A stretch of 64,000 nt of DNA. Origin: Sphingorhabdus profundilacus (GTDB lineage: Bacteria > Pseudomonadota > Alphaproteobacteria > Sphingomonadales > Sphingomonadaceae). The position numbers and the translations under genes were made by a program. The notes below the pieces were generated by a model that was not told the DNA's origin, searched no databases, and saw nothing but the letters and a program-made list of their open reading frames with translations. Numbering within the stretch: the stretch's first letter is position 1; each line of letters begins with the position of its first letter. Of the stretch, positions 9,011 through 16,462 are shown piece by piece. The stretch is from positions 868,001 to 932,000 of the forward strand of contig NZ_SDWJ01000001.1 of the NCBI RefSeq assembly GCF_009769755.1, read 5' to 3'.

Positions 9011-10139
9011 ACGCATCAAGTTCCGGGACGGATCGGACACCCATGAGCTTCATGTCGCGCTCGATTTCGTCTCGCAGCTTGCCGACCACACGCTGGACGC
9101 CCGCCTCGCCAGCTGCGGCCAGCGCGTAGAGATATAATCGTCCACCAGAGCAGGCCGTTGCCCCGGCGGCGATTGCTTTCAGGACATGGCTGCCACGACG
9201 CACTCCGCCGTCACAGATGATGTCGATCTTGCCGCCCACCGCATCGGCGATTTCCGATATTTGGTCAAAAGGTGAGCGCGAGCCGTCAAGTTGCCGCCCG
9301 CCATGGTTGGACACCATGATCGCCGTCGCACCGATATCGACCGCCCGTTTGGCGTCCTCAACCGACATAATCCCTTTCAGGCAGAATTCGCCGCCCCAGT
9401 CCGACCGGACCTTTTCCGCCATGGCCCAGTCCATCGATGTATCGAGCATCGTGTTGAAATATTCGGCGACCGAAACCGCCACATTGGTGCCCGCATCGAC
9501 ATGCGTTTCGAGATTAGGCAACGCAAATTTCTCGCGGAACAGGTAGTTGATCGCCCACATGGGGTGGATCGCGTAACTGAACACAGACGCCGGCGTGAAC
9601 CGCGGCGGTGAAGTAAAACCGCTTCGCAGACAGCGTTCCCGGTTGCCCGAAACAATGGTATCAACGGTCAAGGCAATGGCATCGAACTTCGCTGCCTTGC
9701 AGCGTTCGATCATCGACTGATTGAGGCCCTTATCTTTATGAATGTAGAGCTGGAACATCTTCGGAGACGCTATGGTTTCCCCGATCTCCTCGATGCTGAC
9801 GGTCGCGAGAGAAGAAATCCCGAACCATGTGCCAAATTTCTGCGCCGTCGCGGCCACCGCGCGTTCACCTTGCCAGTGGAAAAGCCGCTGTAATGCCGTC
9901 GGCGACAGCATCAACGGCATGGCGATGGGCTTGCCCATGACTGTCACGCCCATGTCGATTTCGGAAACCCCGGCAAGGACATTGGGAACCAGATCGCAGT
10001 CGTCATATGCCGATATGTTGCGGTCTTTGGTCCGCTCGTCATCCGCAGCGCCGTCAATATAATTGAAGATCGGTGACGGCAGGCGTGCCTTTGCGAGGCG
10101 TCGGAAATCCTCGACATTATGGCAATCGCTAAGCTGCAT
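8991..10139 (-). CDS. lldD: FMN-dependent alpha-hydroxy acid dehydrogenase (L-lactate dehydrogenase-like)
   Basis: A 382-residue TIM-barrel flavoprotein. The signature SNHGGRQLDG with the catalytic His and substrate-binding Arg is intact. The N-terminal FNYIDGAADDE segment and MFQLYIHKD fit the L-lactate dehydrogenase (LldD/cytochrome b2) branch. It would oxidise L-lactate or a related 2-hydroxy acid and pass electrons to the quinone pool. The upstream metallopeptidase gene ends 5 bases before its start, so the two are probably co-transcribed. The exact substrate is uncertain. Confidence 0.85.
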   Translation of the reverse strand: MQLSDCHNVEDFRRLAKARLPSPIFNYIDGAADDERTKDRNISAYDDCDLVPNVLAGVSEIDMGVTVMGKPIAMPLMLSPTALQRLFHWQGERAVAATAQKFGTWFGISSLATVSIEEIGETIASPKMFQLYIHKDKGLNQSMIERCKAAKFDAIALTVDTIVSGNRERCLRSGFTSPPRFTPASVFSYAIHPMWAINYLFREKFALPNLETHVDAGTNVAVSVAEYFNTMLDTSMDWAMAEKVRSDWGGEFCLKGIMSVEDAKRAVDIGATAIMVSNHGGRQLDGSRSPFDQISEIADAVGGKIDIICDGGVRRGSHVLKAIAAGATACSGGRLYLYALAAAGEAGVQRVVGKLRDEIERDMKLMGVRSVPELDASKLRWR

Positions 10140-10144
10140 GCAAA

Positions 10145-11032
10145 CTACTGCACGCCTTGGAGATAATTGCAGGCACTGGGGTTCTTGCTACGGATACCCC
10201 GTTGCAGCGCCTCCATACGCTGTTCCGATGTGCCGTGGGTGAACATGCTTTCGACGGGCGCGCGCCCGGCTTGCTGCATAAGGGTATCGTCGCCAATGGC
10301 ATTGGCTGCGCGCATTCCTTCTTCAATGTCGCCTGGCTCGATACGGTCAGAGTTAATCCCGGCCCAAACTCCAGCAAAGCAATCTGCTTGCAATTCCATC
10401 GCGACTTGCAGGCGGTTCCCGTCTGTCTGGCTCGATTGTGCCTGAAGCTTCCGCACCTGGTTTGCGATTCCCGCCAGATTCTGGACATGGTGTCCGACTT
10501 CATGTGCCACGACATAGGCATAAGCAAAGTCGCCGCCAGCACCCATCTGCTTTTCCATCTGCTGGAAGAAACTTGTGTCCAAATAAATGCCTTCATCCGA
10601 AGGACAATAAAATGGCCCCATGGCCGACTGCGCCGGACCACAGCCGGATTGGCCGCCGCCCTGATAGAAATTGAGTTTCGTGGGGCGATAGTCGCGCAAG
10701 AGTTTGCCCCAAGTGTCTTCCGTGGATTTGAGAACGCGGCATGCGAATAACTCTTCTTGCGTATCGCACGCCACATTGCCCGTACTGGATTGCTGACTGG
10801 TACCGGGTGCAGATACAGGTCCGCCCATAGTCAGCATCCCGCTGGAGACGACAAAATACCCAACGACAGCAATCAGCAGGACGGAACCGCAGCCCATTTT
10901 GCGACCAAGGAGCATGGGTAGCAGACCGAAGATAAGCCCGAGCATGCCGCCTCCGCCACCGCCGCCAAAGCCACCGCCTCCCGATCCTTGATCGCTGACA
11001 TTTCCGCTCGGGTCTAAATCATCGAGGCGCAT
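10145..11032 (-). CDS. Neutral zinc metallopeptidase, YpfJ family
   Basis: A 295-residue protein with a glycine-rich N-terminus (SDQGSGGGGFGGGGGGG), one transmembrane segment near residues 35-65, and a periplasmic or extracytoplasmic zincin domain. The zinc-binding HEVGHH of VVAHEVGHHVQN and the downstream ELQADCFAGVW match the YpfJ/putative neutral zinc metallopeptidase family (PF04228). Physiological substrates are unknown. It is divergent from the 3-hydroxybutyrate dehydrogenase gene and heads a probable two-gene operon with lldD. Confidence 0.92.
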   Translation of the reverse strand: MRLDDLDPSGNVSDQGSGGGGFGGGGGGGMLGLIFGLLPMLLGRKMGCGSVLLIAVVGYFVVSSGMLTMGGPVSAPGTSQQSSTGNVACDTQEELFACRVLKSTEDTWGKLLRDYRPTKLNFYQGGGQSGCGPAQSAMGPFYCPSDEGIYLDTSFFQQMEKQMGAGGDFAYAYVVAHEVGHHVQNLAGIANQVRKLQAQSSQTDGNRLQVAMELQADCFAGVWAGINSDRIEPGDIEEGMRAANAIGDDTLMQQAGRAPVESMFTHGTSEQRMEALQRGIRSKNPSACNYLQGVQ

Positions 11033-11120
11033 AAGATTCTCCCCTGTTGCCGGAACCTAGCATTGCCGTTAGCGGTGAAAAGAGCAAGTAAACTTCCCCA
11101 ATAAGCAAAGGTGTTCTGTC

Positions 11121-11906
11121 ATGTTTCTAAAAGGCAAAACTGCACTCATCACGGGATCAACATCTGGTATCGGCTTAGGATATGCCAAAGCACTTGCCGC
11201 GCAAGGCGCTAATATCATGATAAACGGTTTCGGTGAAACGGAGGAAATCGCCGATATAATAAAAGAGCTGCAATCGTCTAGTGGGTCAGGTGCGGTTTAT
11301 AGTGCGGCGGATATGACTTTGCCTGGGCAAATCCGGGCGATGGTTGCTGATTGTAACCGTGAGCTGGGCGGTCCGGACATCCTTATCAACAATGCCGGCA
11401 TCCAGCATGTTGCTCCGGTTGACGAGTTTTCGGAGGATAAATGGGATGCCATTCTGGCAATCATTCTATCATCGGCGTTTCACACCACAAAAGCGGCGCT
11501 GCCGACCATGAAATCTGCGGGATGGGGACGGATTATTAACACCGGTTCCATGCACAGCCTTGTCGCAAGCCCATATAAGTCGGCATATAATGCGGCCAAA
11601 CACGGGTTGGCGGGTTTGACGAAAACCATTGCACTCGAAGTGGCCACTCAGGGCATCACCGTCAATTGCATTTGCCCCGGCTATGTCTGGACCTCTTTGG
11701 TCGAAAACCAGATTCCGGATACTATGAAGGCGCGCGGGTTGACTCGCGATGAAGTTATAAATGATGTTCTATTGGCCAACCAGCCTCAAAAGAAGTTTGT
11801 CCAGGTTGATCAACTGGCTGCTCTTGCATTGTTCTTGTGTCGGGATGAAGCCAGCGCAATTACCGGAACAAATCTTTCGGTCGATGGTGGGTGGACCGCG
11901 CAATAG
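11121..11906 (+). CDS. bdhA: D-3-hydroxybutyrate dehydrogenase
   Basis: A 261-residue SDR enzyme converting 3-hydroxybutyrate to acetoacetate with NAD. TGSTSGIG is the cofactor loop and NNAGIQHV the second motif. The segments HSLVASPYKSAYNAAKHG and NCICPGYVWTSLVE, and the tail ending DGGWTAQ, are characteristic of the 3-hydroxybutyrate dehydrogenase subfamily. It would mobilise polyhydroxybutyrate-derived carbon. Together with isocitrate lyase nearby this suggests C2/C4 acid metabolism. Confidence 0.92.
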   Translation: MFLKGKTALITGSTSGIGLGYAKALAAQGANIMINGFGETEEIADIIKELQSSSGSGAVYSAADMTLPGQIRAMVADCNRELGGPDILINNAGIQHVAPVDEFSEDKWDAILAIILSSAFHTTKAALPTMKSAGWGRIINTGSMHSLVASPYKSAYNAAKHGLAGLTKTIALEVATQGITVNCICPGYVWTSLVENQIPDTMKARGLTRDEVINDVLLANQPQKKFVQVDQLAALALFLCRDEASAITGTNLSVDGGWTAQ

Positions 11907-11946
11907 AGTGTTTTGACAAGTTTCCTTCTTGCTGTTTCGCCATCGC

Positions 11947-12378
11947 CTATTGTCCGGTCAGCGCGGGGTCGTAATTGCCAGCTGTCTGCTGAGGTACATT
12001 ATATTGAGGGGCGACATAGGCCTGCGATGGAACCTGGCCATAATAGGGTGTCGCGTTAGGTACCTGTTCTTGCGGGACCTGGACTTCACTTTGAAGTGAT
12101 TGCTGGTTACTGCTGCCATAAGGATTACCATCGATGACAGGCACGCCGATCGCGAGAATATCCTCGCCATCTTCTTCTGGCGAGCTGTTATCGGTCACGT
12201 CTTCGAGCGGAGTTTCGCCATTGTTTTCATTAACCGGCGGCGTCGGATTCGCGACGGGCGCGGCCTGGGCGACGGCGAGGGGTTGCTCGTCATATGTAAG
12301 GCTTGAGGTTACAAATGTGATGAGCGCGGCTACACCGAGCACGCCCAATAGCAATTTCAAGATATTGTCCATACTCAA
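11947..12378 (-). CDS. Membrane-anchored Pro/Gln-rich hypothetical protein
   Basis: A 143-residue protein not assigned to a family. Residues about 5-25 (ILKLLLGVLGVAALITF) form a single membrane segment. The rest is low-complexity and acidic, rich in Pro, Gln, Asn and Tyr, with repeated QVP/YVAPQY-type elements, and is probably an extracytoplasmic disordered tail. The second Met at residue 3 is an alternative start. It converges on bdhA. Function unknown. Confidence 0.7.
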   Translation of the reverse strand: MSMDNILKLLLGVLGVAALITFVTSSLTYDEQPLAVAQAAPVANPTPPVNENNGETPLEDVTDNSSPEEDGEDILAIGVPVIDGNPYGSSNQQSLQSEVQVPQEQVPNATPYYGQVPSQAYVAPQYNVPQQTAGNYDPALTGQ

Positions 12379-12453
12379 TCCCGACCTGTTTCCGCTTCTG
12401 CAGTTACCCCAAGCCTGTTAATAATATATTAGCGATGCGAGCCAGATCCCGGG

Positions 12454-12486
12454 AAAAAAGGCCGCCGACATCTCTGTCAGCGGCCT
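12454..12486 (-). terminator. Rho-independent terminator after the aceA operon
   Basis: On the minus strand, a 12-pair stem with one mismatch (AGGCCGCTGACA / TGTCGGCGGCCT, four-base loop) is followed directly by TTTTTT. It lies 33 bases downstream of the small gene after aceA. Confidence 0.85.
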
Positions 12487-12518
12487 AGGTGTTTTCCTCC
12501 CCAGGAAATTGTAAAAGC

Positions 12519-12677
12519 TTACTTCCCTCCGGCGCTACCCAAACGATGGTAAAGCCTTGCGAATTTGACCGATTCCGGCTTGTCCTTGATCGCCTCCAGA
12601 TAGAAAACCAATGCTTGACGCAGCAATGTCAGATCTTCGGTAGAAAGCACTGCCCTTGCGCGTTGTGGTTCGCTCAT
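12519..12677 (-). CDS. 52-residue conserved-looking small protein downstream of aceA
   Basis: A short minus-strand reading frame (MSEPQRARAVLSTEDL... ending RLGSAGGK) starting 17 bases after the aceA stop, with GGGAGA eight bases before its ATG. It sits between aceA and the terminator, so it should be on the aceA transcript. The protein is hydrophilic and predicted helical (LTLLRQALVFYLEAIKDKPE). No known domain is recognised. Spacing, ribosome site and terminator position favour a real gene. Confidence 0.7.
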   Translation of the reverse strand: MSEPQRARAVLSTEDLTLLRQALVFYLEAIKDKPESVKFARLYHRLGSAGGK

Positions 12678-12693
12678 CTGAATTCTCCCAATA

Positions 12694-14295
12694 TCAAGCG
12701 GCGTTGGCGAACTGGTTCATGGTGTTATCTTTACCGCCCGCCTTCAACGCGGCTTCACCGGCAAAATATTCCTTATGATCGTCACCAATGTCCGATCCCG
12801 ACATATTCTGGTGCTTTACACAAGCGATGCCTTGGCGGATCTCCTTGCGCTGGACGCCGGCAACATAACCCAGCATGCCCATTTCGCCGAAATAATCCTT
12901 GGCCAGATTATCCGTGCTGAGTGCCGCGGTGTGATATGTCGGCAAAGTGATGAGATGGTGGAAGATACCAGCCCGCTTCGCCGAATCCCGCTGGAAGTTC
13001 TGAATTCGGGTATCAGCTTCTTCACCCAGTGCGGTTTCGTCGTAGGATGCGCTCATCAAATTGGCGCGGTCATAGGCCGAAACATCCTTACCTTCGGCGC
13101 TCCAGGCGTCGAATACCTGCTGACGGAAATTCAACGTCCAGTTGAAGCTAGGCGAGTTGTTATAGGCAAGCTTTGCATTGGGAACGACCTCGCGAATACG
13201 GTCAACCATGCCTGCAATCTGCTCGATATGGGGCTTTTCGGTTTCGATCCAGATCAGGTCAGCGCCATTTTGCAGGCTGGTGATGCAATCGAGAACGCAC
13301 CGGTCTTCGCCAGTGCCAGAACGGAACTGAAACAGGTTGGACGGCAAGCGCTTGGGACGCAGCAGCTTTCCGTTGCGGTTGAGGATGACGTCGCCATTGC
13401 GCGCCGTTGCCGGATCGATTTCCTCGCAATCGAGGAAGCTATTATATTGATCGCCCAGATCACCCGCTTCTTTTGAAACAGCGATTTGCTTCGTCAAGCC
13501 AGCGCCCAGCGAGTCGGTACGGGCCACAATGATACCATCCGGCACACCCAATTCCAGGAAGGCGTAGCGGCAAGCGCGGATTTTTTGGAGGAAATCTTCG
13601 TGAGGTACGGTAACTTTACCATCCTGATGGCCACACTGCTTTTCGTCGGAAACCTGGTTTTCGATTTGCAGGGCGCAGGCTCCCGCTTCGATCATCTTCT
13701 TGGCGAGCAGATAGGTGGCTTCTGCATTGCCGAAGCCTGCATCGATATCAGCGATGATGGGCACGACATGGGTTTCGTAATTTTCGATTTTACCAAGCAG
13801 CTCGGTCTCTTTTGCGGTTTCGCCATTCTCGCGTGCTTTGTCGAGGTCGCGGAACAAGATGTTGAGTTCGCGGGAATCGGCCTGCCGCAAGAATGTATAG
13901 AGTTCTTCGATAAGCGCCGGAACGCTGGTTTTTTCATGCATCGACTGGTCGGGCAGGGGGCCGAATTCGCTGCGGAGAGCCGCGATCATCCAGCCCGACA
14001 GATACAGATAGCGCTGCTTGGTTGTGCCAAAATGCTTTTTGACGGCAATCATCTTTTGCTGCGCGATGAACCCGTGCCAACAGCCGAGCGACTGCGTGTA
14101 ATAAGACGGGTCCGCATCATAAGCAGCCATGTCCTGCCGCATGATATTGGCGGTGTAGCGGGCAATATCAAGGCCGGTTTGAAAGCGGTTTTGGATCTGC
14201 ATTCTGGCCACGGATTCGGGACTGATGGAGTCCCAAGTTCCATTTTGCGCTGCGATCAGCTTGCTGGTTTGCGCTATTTGATCTTTGTACGACAT
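12694..14295 (-). CDS. aceA: Isocitrate lyase (long form)
   Basis: A 533-residue glyoxylate-shunt enzyme cleaving isocitrate to glyoxylate and succinate. The catalytic cysteine is C221 in DEKQCGHQDGK, the form found in the longer Pseudomonas aeruginosa-type lyases rather than the KKCGH of the about 430-residue enterobacterial type. IADIDAGFGN provides the Mg site and the total length matches the long class. Malate synthase is not in the window. The gene is divergent from a ScfR/RamB-like regulator across 154 bp, strongly suggesting control by it. Confidence 0.96.
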   Translation of the reverse strand: MSYKDQIAQTSKLIAAQNGTWDSISPESVARMQIQNRFQTGLDIARYTANIMRQDMAAYDADPSYYTQSLGCWHGFIAQQKMIAVKKHFGTTKQRYLYLSGWMIAALRSEFGPLPDQSMHEKTSVPALIEELYTFLRQADSRELNILFRDLDKARENGETAKETELLGKIENYETHVVPIIADIDAGFGNAEATYLLAKKMIEAGACALQIENQVSDEKQCGHQDGKVTVPHEDFLQKIRACRYAFLELGVPDGIIVARTDSLGAGLTKQIAVSKEAGDLGDQYNSFLDCEEIDPATARNGDVILNRNGKLLRPKRLPSNLFQFRSGTGEDRCVLDCITSLQNGADLIWIETEKPHIEQIAGMVDRIREVVPNAKLAYNNSPSFNWTLNFRQQVFDAWSAEGKDVSAYDRANLMSASYDETALGEEADTRIQNFQRDSAKRAGIFHHLITLPTYHTAALSTDNLAKDYFGEMGMLGYVAGVQRKEIRQGIACVKHQNMSGSDIGDDHKEYFAGEAALKAGGKDNTMNQFANAA

Positions 14296-14386
14296 TTACA
14301 ATTCCTTCGAGGTTATTAACTCGGCTGAAGCATGGGGTCGCAGAAAATGCCGGAAAAAGCGAGTCGAGATTGTAATATTTGTTGTG

Positions 14387-14399
14387 TGTGCGTCGCACA
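14387..14399. promoter_or_regulatory. Palindrome between aceA and its divergent regulator
   Basis: TGTGCG-T-CGCACA is a perfect odd-centred palindrome located 92-104 bases upstream of aceA and 51-63 bases upstream of the regulator start. It is a candidate operator; the binding protein is not known. Confidence 0.45.
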
Positions 14400-14413
14400 A
14401 AATAAGATTAACG

Positions 14414-14439
14414 TTGTCATGTTGTAAATAATGTGACAA
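14414..14439. promoter_or_regulatory. Inverted repeat just upstream of the ScfR-like gene
   Basis: TTGTCA and TGACAA form a perfect inverted repeat with a 14-base spacer, ending 10 bases before the regulator ATG. Its position would allow autoregulation. The interior is AT-rich and may hold the promoter. Confidence 0.4.
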
Positions 14440-14449
14440 ATGCCTCTCC

Positions 14450-15868
14450 ATGTCCGAGCAAAAGCTTTTTGCGGGCCACGCCGTCCGCCGTATCCGCAGG
14501 GCCAATGGCCTGACCCAGGCCGCAATGGCCGAAGCGCTCGATGTTTCCCCGTCTTATCTGAACCTGATCGAGCGCAACCAGCGTCCGTTGACGGCGACAT
14601 TATTGCTGAAGCTTGCCGAGCGCTATGATTTTGACCCGCGCACCTTGACCGGATCAACCCCCGGCGGCGGGGTTGAGGCCATTCGCCGCCGTCTGTCCGA
14701 CCCGATGTTTGCCGACCTGACGATAGAAAGGGTGCAAATCGAAGACTGGATCGCCGCCAGCCCCGACGCCGCCGAAGCCTTCGCCCGTGCCTTTGATCGA
14801 CTATCGGGCGGTTCGCATGGCAGCAGCGGCGAAAGCAGTGCCGCACGTGGTTCGACCATAGAGCCCGAAGCCATCGCCTCGGCAAGGGCCGAGATCGAAC
14901 GGTGGCGCAACCATTTCGCCGACCTTGACGTCGCCGCCGAAAAGCTGGCCGATGAATTGCGCCTTGCCAATGCTGATCTTTATGGCGCGATTACCGAACG
15001 GCTGCGGGTCAAACATCAACTCAGCATCCGTATCCTGCCCTTTGACGTGATGCCCGGCCATTTGCGAAAGCTTGATCTTCATGCCCGCCAGCTTCAGCTT
15101 TCCGAACTGCTCGACCCCGCCAGCCGCACCTTTGCCGCCGCGTTCCAGCTTGCGTTGATCGAGGCAAAAGCCGAAATCGATGCGCTGGTGGCAGGCGCCA
15201 GCTTTGCCGAACGCGCAGGCGAGCGACTGTACCGCCGCCATTTGACCAGCTATTTCGCCGCCGCTGTCATGATGCCCTATGCCCGTTTCCTGCGCGCATG
15301 CGAGGCAACGGGGTATGACATCGTCCTGTTGCAACGCCGCTTTGGCGCAGGCTTTGAACAGGTCGCCCACCGGCTGACGACGTTGCAGCGGGTCGGCCAA
15401 CGTGGCTTGCCCTTTTTCATGCTGCGGATTGATCGCGCCGGCCAAAGCAGCAAGCGTTTTGCCGGTGCCAGCGCGTCGCCGCTCGTCGGGACGGAACGGC
15501 GGTGCCCCTTGTGGCAGGTACATAATGTCTTTGCCCGTCCAGGTTCGCTGCTGCCGCATCTGGTCGAACTGGAAGACGGCGACCGGTGGTTCACCTTGTC
15601 GCGAACGGTTCACCCGCAAACCGCGGTGAGTGGATCGGTTGAGGCGGAATTTGCAATATGCCTTGGCCTTGATGCAAAGCTTGCGTCACCTTTGGCGGCC
15701 GCGCGCGGAATTGACCTTAATTTAGCGCCCGCAACCCCGATCGGCCTTGGCTGCCCCGCCTGCACCCGCCCCGAATGCCCCCAACGCAGCGCGCCGCCTG
15801 CCGGTAGGGTGCTCGTATTCAACGAACGCGAAAGAGGTCTGTCGCCATTTTCTTTTGATATGGAGTGA
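14450..15868 (+). CDS. Short-chain fatty acyl transcriptional regulator, XRE family (ScfR/RamB-like)
   Basis: A 472-residue regulator. Residues about 8-62 are an XRE helix-turn-helix (GLTQAAMAEALDVSPSYLNLIE). The middle, about 170-290, corresponds to an ImmA/IrrE-like domain lacking an obvious HExxH motif. The C-terminal part matches the short-chain fatty-acyl regulator domain (DUF2083) and ends with a cysteine cluster (CPACTRPECPQ). The family includes RamB of Corynebacterium, which controls acetate and glyoxylate genes. Divergence from aceA fits that role. The ligand is probably an acyl-CoA or related metabolite, by family inference. Confidence 0.88.
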   Translation: MSEQKLFAGHAVRRIRRANGLTQAAMAEALDVSPSYLNLIERNQRPLTATLLLKLAERYDFDPRTLTGSTPGGGVEAIRRRLSDPMFADLTIERVQIEDWIAASPDAAEAFARAFDRLSGGSHGSSGESSAARGSTIEPEAIASARAEIERWRNHFADLDVAAEKLADELRLANADLYGAITERLRVKHQLSIRILPFDVMPGHLRKLDLHARQLQLSELLDPASRTFAAAFQLALIEAKAEIDALVAGASFAERAGERLYRRHLTSYFAAAVMMPYARFLRACEATGYDIVLLQRRFGAGFEQVAHRLTTLQRVGQRGLPFFMLRIDRAGQSSKRFAGASASPLVGTERRCPLWQVHNVFARPGSLLPHLVELEDGDRWFTLSRTVHPQTAVSGSVEAEFAICLGLDAKLASPLAAARGIDLNLAPATPIGLGCPACTRPECPQRSAPPAGRVLVFNERERGLSPFSFDME

Positions 15869-15930
15869 CGGGGAATTTTTTTCGTCAGAAGGAAAAAGGG
15901 AAAAAGGAAGAAGGGAGAGCAAAAGGTATC

Positions 15931-16051
15931 AATCCCCCTCCCGCTTGCGGGAGGGGTTAGGGGAGGGTGCGGGCCGTTAGGTCCGCCTTGCGACCTCACC
16001 GACACACCCTCCCCCAGCCCCTCCCGCACGCGGGAGGGGAGTGAGCGGGCC
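15931..16051. repeat. GC-rich palindromic repeat, copy 1
   Basis: About 121 bp bounded at each end by a CCCCTCCCGC-nn-GCGGGAGGGG hairpin, with inner arms GGGGAGGGTG and CACCCTCCCC giving an overall long inverted repeat. A second copy lies at 18499-18617. The whole gap from 15869 to 16462 (594 bp) contains no gene, only a purine-rich stretch, this element, a CACCCTGAAC-type element, a 22-bp inverted repeat and a short single hairpin. Confidence 0.85.
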
Positions 16052-16114
16052 GAAATCTCGCTCGCTCCACCCTGAACCCCAATCCCCAACCCCCGCCACC
16101 CTGAATCCCCCGTC

Positions 16115-16258
16115 CCGTCACCCTGAACTTGTTTCAGGGTCCATCGCGCCGCAGATCCTGTGCAAGAGAGCAAACCCAACCGCACGTCGCCACTTGGCGT
16201 GCCACGACAAGGCAGAAACGGGCTGATAGATAGACCCTGAACCAAGTTCAGGGTGACG
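16115..16258. repeat. MITE-like element with CCGTCACCCTGAAC ends, copy C
   Basis: A 144-bp element with terminal inverted repeats (CCGTCACCCTGAACTTG left, reverse complement right) and an inner GCGACGTGCGGTTG core when read on the minus strand. It is related to copies at 32966, 33211, 41807 and 42035, and is inverted relative to the first two. Confidence 0.8.
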
Positions 16259-16320
16259 GGTAAGTAGGATTCAACGGGAAGGGAACTGAGGTTCAGGATG
16301 AAGTCTGCCTGCTCCGCGCA

Positions 16321-16383
16321 CTCCGCGAACTCCGCGTGAACCTAATTAGCGCTGTGTTTTTGGTTCACGCGGAGTTCGCGGAG
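16321..16383. repeat. Perfect 22-bp inverted repeat
   Basis: The arms CTCCGCGAACTCCGCGTGAA(CC) and its exact reverse complement are separated by 19 bases containing GTGTTTTTG. It would form a very stable hairpin between the convergent regulator genes and could terminate transcription or be part of a mobile palindrome. Confidence 0.75.
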
Positions 16384-16420
16384 AGAGTAGAAATTGGGCC
16401 AGTCAATGAACGCGCCAATC

Positions 16421-16442
16421 CCCCTCCCGCAAGCGGGAGGGG
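16421..16442. repeat. Single-hairpin relative of the GC-rich repeat
   Basis: CCCCTCCCGCAAGCGGGAGGG(G) is one hairpin unit of the 15931/18499 repeat family, standing alone 21 bases from the end of the downstream minus-strand gene. Its left flank (CCAGTC-AATGAACGCGCCAATC) resembles the left flank of the 18499 copy. Confidence 0.65.
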
Positions 16443-16462
16443 AGTAGGGCGCGCTCATCCAC

